From NCBI RefSeq assembly GCF_003589595.1, contig NW_020654972.1, forward strand, positions 11,151,670-11,215,669: 64,000 nucleotides of DNA. The letters run 5' to 3'. Origin of the DNA: Hyposmocoma kahamanoa (lineage: Eukaryota; Arthropoda; Insecta; Lepidoptera; Cosmopterigidae). The position numbers and the translations under genes were made by a program. The notes beneath the pieces are model-generated. The model was not told where the DNA came from. It ran no database searches and saw nothing but the letters and a program-made list of their open reading frames with translations. Positions 57,951 through 64,000 of this stretch are shown here, one piece after another (the first letter of the stretch is position 1; each line of letters starts with the position of its first letter).

Positions 57951-59159
57951 TGAAAGTATCACAAAAATTTCTTCTAGACGAATATCTTAAAAACTATTTC
58001 AAATAATCCGAGACTATATAGTAAATTAATCGAATAACCGCAAAAACAATGAGCTTACCTTGCAGCTTCGAAGTATGAAACCGAAAACAACTGTCTTCTT
58101 ATTCCAAATTTAATTATTTATAAAAATCCTTTAAAAAAAATTAAAAAGTATATTCAGACTCGATGTCACCACATTAAATGTTTACTCAAATGTTCACCTA
58201 CGTATTAGTTTGTATGAATGTATGGAATGGATGAGTTCCACTTAGACTCATTCAATCGTTCTGTTTACGTTCATTTTAATTATATCAAATCGTTGCGTAC
58301 GCGACTATTTTTGTACCAACCAACGCTTCTGTTGAATGCCACTTGAAATATTTAGAACACGATCATCCACGTTTTTTATTTTTATATAGCTTTTGTATGC
58401 TACAAATCACATTTCAGTGCCTGAAATCCTTTTGTAATATAATCTCGATCTATATAACAACAAACATTTGAAAACTTCTGTATTATATCTTTATTATAAA
58501 TATATCTGTATTATAAAGTCGATTATAAATAACTTTGATCATTATTTACTTTACCGAAGTATCATTTGTATCTCGTATATCTGAACATTCCAGAACATTT
58601 TATACAAATTGGAACACCGAACACAATTTTAAATTCACACCTTTTTTAGTTACACGTTTGAATTTTACGATTCGTTTTTGTTTTTAAATATGAACGCAGT
58701 GCCGCCGTAATTCTTTTATTTCTTTTTTTCGTACACATAGAACTGTAGATAAAGCGCGTGTGACGGCCAATGCTCAACTAGCGGTGGCTTCCCATGTCGG
58801 CAGTCTGAAGCGACCGCGTAGTTTAGTTAACAATAAAACAGTAATCCAACTCTATATTAAATGGGATATAAGATTATATTAAATAAAGATAAAAGTAATG
58901 TTCTAGTCTCAAGAGTTTACGTGAATGTAACAATTGATTAATTCTGACCTGACGCAAAGCTAACAGTCAAATTCTTCAAGGTTATAGGTTATATTTAATA
59001 AGCCCGAAACATGGAATGAATAGATGGAATATTCTTTATTGCACATTAAAAACTACAGTTAGTATCACAGAGTGAGCTAATGTACAATGTGAAAAAGATG
59101 GCATTACTTTTACAACAACGATTAATTGTTTTGCGACTATGAAAAACATAATCAAAAAT
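57951..59159. other. No gene seen
   Basis: AT-rich. A possible - strand donor at 58053-58058 (GCAAG|GTAAGC) has no convincing acceptor. Confidence 0.35.
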
Positions 59160-59235
59160 GTTCCGTTCCATGAAAACCTGCATTTTAATGATCTCGGTGG
59201 CCCAGTGGTTACCATTGTCGGAGATGGTTTAAATA
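59160..59235 (+). repeat. tRNA-like SINE head, truncated
   Basis: GATCTCGGTGGCCCAGTGGTTACC resembles an A-box region (shown here as GGTGGCCCAGTGGTTACC); the B box is lost. A similar GATCTCGGTGGCC start occurs near 16365. Confidence 0.4.
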
Positions 59236-59444
59236 GTCGTATGATATGGTCAACGTTATATTGTGTCAATTAACGAAAGTCGTAGCACAGTTGTGTGTTG
59301 AAAATATGAGAATGTCGTATTAAGTTTTGTGTTTATAGAACATGATACTGTAAAACATTTTGCAAAATGTATGATGCGTTGGGGCTGTTCTTTGGTAAAT
59401 AAAAAAACAAAGTATTTAAATTAATAACTTTTGTAACCGTAATG

Positions 59445-59555
59445 TAAAATAGGGTGGTTTGCATTAGTACTAGACACAACTGGTTGATGACTTAACCATC
59501 TCAGTCAGACGTGACCATGGGCCCTGTAAACGGACCGAAACGTTGTCAAAGTCAA
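59445..59555 (+). repeat. ~100-bp repeat ending in GGACCGAAACG
   Basis: GGTGGTTTGCATTAGTACTA, ACAACTGGTTGATGACTTAA, CGTGACCATGGGCCCTGTAA, then ACGGACCGAAACGTTG. It is the best preserved of three copies. The LINE that follows is joined directly to its end. Confidence 0.6.
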
Positions 59556-60130
59556 AATCAAAGAGATAATTGTTTATTCCATATGTAAAATTTTTACACT
59601 TGAAAACGTCATTTTTTAAGCTACTGCTCCTACACTACGCTGACCTTCTTGAAAATAACGATCAAGAAACTCTAGGGATTGCTCTTTTCAAATAAACTTT
59701 TTGAATCATAATTGTGTGGAATCTAGACTCATATTGTTTTTCCATATATCTTTATCTAACACTTCAATTTTGTAATATGACTTTTCAATTAAAATACTTT
59801 TAATGTAAGTTTTAAACTTAGGAAATGATAATTTTAATATATTCTCCGGAATCTTATCGTAAAAACGTATACAGATCCCATAAAAGAATCGTTTACTTTA
59901 GTTAAACGAAATCGCGGTACCATGAGTTTGGACTTAGTTCTAAGGTTAATATTATGGATATCTTCTTTCTTAATGAAATTATGTATATTTTTACGTGCTT
60001 ACAAAATATTTAAGTAAATGTACTGTGATGCCACAGTCATGATACTAGTCTTCTTAAACTTTTCTTTGAGAGAAATCCGAGAATCTAGACGGTACACAGA
60101 ACGAGTCGCTCGCAACACAAATATGGTTTG
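59556..60130 (-). mobile_element. Jockey/CR1-like LINE, 5'-truncated, reversed
   Basis: Starts with the reversed TTTGAC tail (GTCAAAGTCAAAATCAAAG). On the - strand, LMVPRFRLTKVNDSFMG, NLRTKSKL, IHNFIKKEDIHN, KEKFKK and RSVYRLDSRISL are readable between frameshifts. Same family as 1-1497. Confidence 0.82.
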
Positions 60131-60204
60131 TATGTCTTGTTGGTTTGTGTGAAAAAAAAAACAAATATACGTTATTTAGGCGACCTTCATAGTTTACACA
60201 CCGG

Positions 60205-60380
60205 TTTTCATGGTATCGCCATCTCTGAGGTCCCGGGTTCGATCCCCGGCCGAGTCTATGTAGAAAACTAGCTTTTCTATATTGTCTCGGATCTGGGTGC
60301 TTGTGGTATCATTGTTGTTTCCAATTATCATAACAAGTGTGCTTACTTTAGAATCAGAGCTAATATTTATGATTTATTTA
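60205..60380 (+). repeat. tRNA-derived SINE (Metulj-like)
   Basis: CTGAGGTCCCGGGTTCGATC and CCCGGCCGAG hold the B box; TTTTCTATATTGTCTCGGAT, CTGGGTGCTTGTGGTATCAT and ATAACAAGTGTGCTTACTTT follow. This body type is, as I recall, widespread in butterflies (Metulj SINEs). The A-box side is degraded. Confidence 0.7.
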
Positions 60381-60464
60381 TTTACATCCGAAAAACATAA
60401 ATGTAACGAAATACTTTCATTTGATTCAAACTTACAATTCGATGAGAGACTGTTACATTTATTC

Positions 60465-60600
60465 TGTACATAGGCCTCCTCAAGGCGCCACAGAGTTGGA
60501 ATACTGAACATAGTTACTAGTCTGTGTCGTTCTAGCCGACGCGGCGGCCTTGTGACTCTGTCATTAGCCGAGCCCTTGATTGCGTCCGAATTGGTCAATA
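60465..60600 (-). mobile_element. Possible LINE C-terminal scrap (LWRLEEAYVQ)
   Basis: The - strand frame reads RVTRPPRRLERHRLVTMFS and TLWRLEEAYVQN. The LW...EAYVQ end resembles non-LTR reverse transcriptase C-termini, but the rest is not recognised. Confidence 0.35.
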
Positions 60601-61189
60601 TGATAGACGATATTTCTGTTTATTCAAAATCTTTCTTTAATACTTCCTTATACTTCAAGGTTGACCTTAGTTTAATCGAAATAGCATCTGCTATCGTGTC
60701 AATTAAAGGTTAGGTAGAATAGACAGACGGGTGGATGGACGAACAGATCTGTCGTCCACTAACTATAACATTTTAAATAGAAAAAGTTAGAGCACAAAAT
60801 TCTCTTTTAAACACAATTAAAATTAGTTAACGTGTTCCACTTATCGGAACTTACCCTGACAATGTAGAGCTGAAATATCAATTAAACAATTACAATATTC
60901 TAAAACTGGGTTATGGGTTTATTATATCTCACTTAGACGCGTTTTCGTTAGTGGACGTAGTCTTTGCCTCCCCAGTGAGAATACAAGAGCGTGAGTATAT
61001 TTAATAATGCGTTTTGTAGCAATAGAGATGGATTTAAATTTTACATACTTACACTGGCTTGACTGTACATTCATAATAAGAAATAACTTTCTTATTAAAA
61101 AACCGAGCTCAAAAGTTTACTTATCAGTTTTTTCATAGGAATTACATCTATTTGCTATGTTTTAACGAAATTAAATTCATCCACTAGTC
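60601..61189. other. No gene seen
   Basis: AT-rich. Isolated - strand donor-like sites at about 60852 and 61047 have no exon I can defend. Confidence 0.35.
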
Positions 61190-61245
61190 TGCCATCCCTC
61201 GAGGTGGAATTTTCTTCAAACTTAAATGGGACCGACACGGCATAC
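61190..61245 (-). repeat. Fragment of AACCGACTTC-ended repeat
   Basis: CCTCGAGGTGGAATTTTCTT and AAACTTAAATGGGACCGACA match the reversed middle of the family. Confidence 0.55.
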
Positions 61246-61258
61246 AATTTTTCCAATA

Positions 61259-61487
61259 CATTGACTTACAATTATATGGACGTCGGGTCCGCGCTAAAAA
61301 GTGTCCGAACTTATAGGGCGTTAAAATCGTATACAGAGCGTCATTCACGCTTTAGTCTTCGTTTGTTCGACTGACAGCGAAGCAAGCAAAATTAGACAGT
61401 ACTGCGATGGCATTACAATTTAAATTCAACGTTTTAGCTTTTTCATATTCCTTTACATGTCACTACGTTTAAATAGGTTGACTTGGG
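61259..61487 (-). mobile_element. MITE family M, long type, right side in a gap
   Basis: Starts CATTGACTTACAATTATATG and follows the long type to GGTTGACTTGGG, where 10 N begin. About 55 bp of element and the right target duplication should follow but are absent. The expected duplication is TTCCAATA. Confidence 0.9.
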
Positions 61488-61497
61488 NNNNNNNNNN
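61488..61497. other. Assembly gap, 10 N, within a MITE
   Basis: The gap cuts the MITE; sequence after it does not contain the missing end, so more than 10 bases are missing or the join is wrong. Confidence 0.97.
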
Positions 61498-62270
61498 CAC
61501 TGATTTCTATTTGTTTGTTCACGGCCATTATTTTATAGATTTGGCTGTTCATAATTATAAATAAGCAATTACAGAATGGTAACCCATCGCCGCGCTCTAA
61601 CCCCGCCCATTTTCCGCTAAGCATTGATCCGTTCACGACTACGGACGAGTCTGCATTACCTCCGACGAGCCTCTTCCTTTGGCACGAGATGTGAGCTCGT
61701 GTGAGACGATCGACAAAGATTGTAGTATTTGAGATTTGAGATTGGAGTCGCCAAATATTTACATGACGACCCACCGAAAACGAAATGCCTGTCTATAAAC
61801 AATGATCTTATTTGATCTTAAATTCTGGCTGTATGGGTCCTTTGCGAAAAGAATTTATATTAAGAACAACTGCAAAATAGAAGGACATTTCATAGGCAGT
61901 ATGGTCTCTAACCTTCGCCTGTTCCAAACGGAACAAAGAAAAAAAAGCAATACACCATTTTGACATAATCAAATTTTAAGTTTGAAATAAATGTGGAAAT
62001 TTCCGAGTAAAAGTTAACAAAAAATTATTAAAATTAAAAATGTAACTGGGCAGTAAATTTCGCTAATCTATTTTTGGACATGGTTTATAAAATCTCAAAG
62101 TGTACGTGGAAGATTAGGTATTTTGATTCGATTCAGCGACTTTCAGACTCAGAGACTTAGGTGCTAATTTTCTCAGTAAAAGACTAGATTAAATTTATAT
62201 TTTTAAGTATACTGGTGCAGGAACTGGACGGTTAGTTGCAAATCACATAAATGTATATCCATCTTCTTAC
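61498..62270. other. No gene seen
   Basis: The 101-codon - strand ORF at 61469-61774 crosses the gap and is unsupported. Confidence 0.35.
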
Positions 62271-62432
62271 CAATAATGTAAAAAACCAATAGCGGGAGTC
62301 GCTTTCATTGGTTACGTCGTAAGACTTATTTTTTATGTATATAAATCTACCAACAATCAGATCAGAACTAACCACAGCACCGAACCATAGAGAAATCATA
62401 ATAGGAAGTTTTTTGCATTCCAAAATACCGCA
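62271..62432 (-). CDS. Possible first-segment exon of a second membrane protein
   Basis: A 54-codon phase-0 stretch between an acceptor-like GCGATCTAG and the donor TTATTG|GTAAGA on the - strand. It begins CGILECKKLPIMISLWFGAV, has one hydrophobic segment and a polar end (NKSYDVTNESDSRYW). CGIL followed by a hydrophobic run resembles the CCGFLSMDTG start of the gene at 43134-46252. The acceptor has a weak pyrimidine tract, and I could not find the next exons, so the call is tentative. Confidence 0.35.
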
Positions 62433-62668
62433 CTAGATCGCAGATTGCACTTTCCACCTCTCGGACTATAAATACGATATTACAATACAGCGGATTTGGC
62501 AATTATGTCTCTGAATTTACCTGAAAGACTTGTTTACACTAATAGTTATAGATTCTCTTTTCGACTCGTTATCATTATGAAAAAAGTATAAACTGTTATT
62601 GTACTTGCGCGATATGCGGTGTTTCCTCTGAGTAATGGGGCAAATGTATTTATGTTTAGTATATCTGA

Positions 62669-62842
62669 GAGTGGTTACGATGCAAACGCGAGTTCGTGAA
62701 ACGCGCAAACGCGACGTTGCAAACACGTGACTGCATCGATACAAATGCGCAATTGCATCGATGCAATCGCTTATAAACCACAAGTGTAGCGATGCAGTCG
62801 CGCGTTTGCATCGCTGCTAAGAGTCACCACGTGTAACCACTC
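62669..62842. mobile_element. Harbinger-like MITE, shorter copy
   Basis: Ends GAGTGGTTAC and, inverted, GAGTGGTTACACGTGG. TTA follows on the right and TGA precedes on the left (probably a mutated TTA). The inside repeats GACTGCATCGATACAA, GCATCGATGCAATCGC and GATGCAGTCGCGCGTTTGC. Same family as 9323-9581. Confidence 0.7.
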
Positions 62843-63290
62843 TTATTGTAATGCACATTGTACTCACTGCTGGAGAACCAAATAAATAAACTAACTGCTT
62901 ATGCAGCTGTTGCGGGACTGTAGTATAAACCTTAGCAATACACGTTGTATATCTTTCCATATGAAGATTTATATGAAGGATCACAGTTCATTATGTTAGT
63001 AATTTCGTTAGCAGTGTAAAGAAACCACGAAACTCCATACAAACGTCACAGCGGGGTGCATATGTGCGCGCTCACCGCGCGCCGTGTACGGACGCACGCA
63101 TACAAACCGCGCTGTTATTTGTACAGAGTTACCCTGCTTGTTTTATTCTACTATGACGAAAATATTGACCTTACTTACTGCCTTTCCACAAATATGGCCG
63201 TACGACTATTAAAAATATGCTACAAAAATACATACTTTCTTTTCAGGTGCCTTGGGTTGCTGTTTCATTACAGATATCGATTTTTTTCAG

Positions 63291-63373
63291 AATTTACGGC
63301 CATGCTTTTAATTATAGTAACGGAGCTTCTAAACTGTATTCTTACTATTTTTTGTGTGATTGCCGTCCGTTTG
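63291..63373 (+). CDS. Possible second-segment exon on the + strand
   Basis: Acceptor ATTTTTTTCAG, donor TTG|GTAAGT, 83 bases. The frame gives FTAMLLIIVTELLNCILTIF and CVIAVRL, a clean hydrophobic segment ending in phase 0, as does the second exon of the gene at 43134-46252 (LSCISNFVAIVGIIR). Upstream and downstream exons are not visible; downstream ones may lie outside the window. Confidence 0.3.
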
Positions 63374-64000
63374 GTAAGTTATAAATAGAGCGTGGCTAAG
63401 AAGGGTGTACCTTCCCATGCAAGAAAAAAATATATTTTTGTAATGTTGTCGGTTTCCTCATATAAGGGAATAACGTTGACAAAATTAGATTTCTCATCTT
63501 GTACCATAACATGTGGTGAGACATTTACTTCAAAATATGGTTTCAGTTGATAAATAAGTTAGACCAAACCCCGTAGTTGAGCATAAATGGATTCTACCTT
63601 AACCTTAAATCCGTAAATTTTTGTCACATAAAAAGTAAGTAATAATGAATTAATAGATTCAGGCGTTCCTTTGCGGAAGTCCATGTTAATAAAAATGGTA
63701 GTAAATTAATTTGCTACTCCGCGAACCCAGTGAAGGTTAAATCGTGCAAAATAGCTGCTCTTGTGTTGAATATTTTTTCATGCAGTTAATTATCCCACCC
63801 TCCCTCTGCATTTCTCTGCAAAATTAATAAAATAAATAACACAAGCGCAACTACAGTCACAAACCGCCACCAAAAATATACCCGATACGTGTTTCGGCTC
63901 TCCACGAGGCTGTTGATTGCTCGACGCTCGGCCGAAGAATGTCAAAGTCTAGAGCGCAAAGTGGTATTTGTCTTAAAAACACTTTGCTCTCTACACTTTG
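63374..64000. other. No gene seen
   Basis: AT-rich to the end of the window; nothing supported. Confidence 0.35.

Noticed and set aside
60205..60250. tRNA gene candidate (perfect B box)
   Set aside because: The 5' half does not fold and a SINE body follows directly.
60852..60880. 15-bp microexon between TTTCAG and GTAAGT on the - strand
   Set aside because: Would code LYIVR in phase 0, which could fit, but such short matches to splice consensus occur by chance and nothing else supports it.
1..64000. CRISPR arrays, operons, bacterial promoters, rRNA
   Set aside because: No regularly spaced direct repeats with unique spacers, no compact co-directional coding, and no rRNA core sequences were seen.

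Overview
The window is a piece of an insect nuclear genome, most likely a moth or butterfly (Lepidoptera). The DNA is AT-rich with short scattered ORFs, GT-AG introns and AATAAA signals. It is crowded with degraded non-LTR retrotransposons, tRNA-derived SINEs and short inverted-repeat transposons of kinds I associate with Lepidoptera. Nothing looks prokaryotic. The assignment rests on recognising repeat families, not on a database search.

Two host genes are well supported. On the + strand, 19858-21470 holds the last three coding exons of a Gln/Pro-rich protein: all introns are phase 0, the visible coding length is 384 codons, and poly(A) signals follow the stop. On the - strand, three exons (46252-46165, 44120-43968, 43299-43134) encode a small protein with four hydrophobic segments; its start codon is visible and its last exon was not found. 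At 62.4 kb (-), 63.3 kb (+) and 56.9 kb (-) there are single exon-like ORFs resembling parts of that membrane protein, which may be relatives.

The rest is mostly transposon debris. (1) LINE fragments of at least five kinds: a jockey/CR1-like one ending in TTTGAC repeats (1, 15.9, 46.7, 59.6 kb), one ending in TTTGAA repeats (31.2, 39.1, 47.3 kb), a YGEC-type C-terminus (11.7, 52.9, 53.5, 54.1 kb), an RNase H-bearing one (14.4-15.3 kb), and several short C-terminal scraps. (2) A Penelope-like GIY-YIG remnant at 26.8-27.5 kb. (3) An internally deleted mariner at 34.0-34.6 kb. (4) A MITE family with 8-bp target duplications, eight copies in two size classes. (5) Five other inverted-repeat elements. 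(6) About fifteen copies of an unclassified ~300-bp repeat, several copies of an AACCGACTTC-ended repeat, and several SINE types.

Region by region: 0-19 kb is repeat debris; 19-21.5 kb is the Q/P-rich gene; 22.5-26.4 kb and 28.4-31.2 kb are largely featureless AT-rich DNA; 26.8-41.8 kb is repeats; 43.1-46.3 kb is the membrane-protein gene; 46.6-60.6 kb is dense repeats; 56.9-63.4 kb also carries the possible exons of related membrane proteins. There are three assembly gaps (400, 400 and 10 N), two of them inside repeats.
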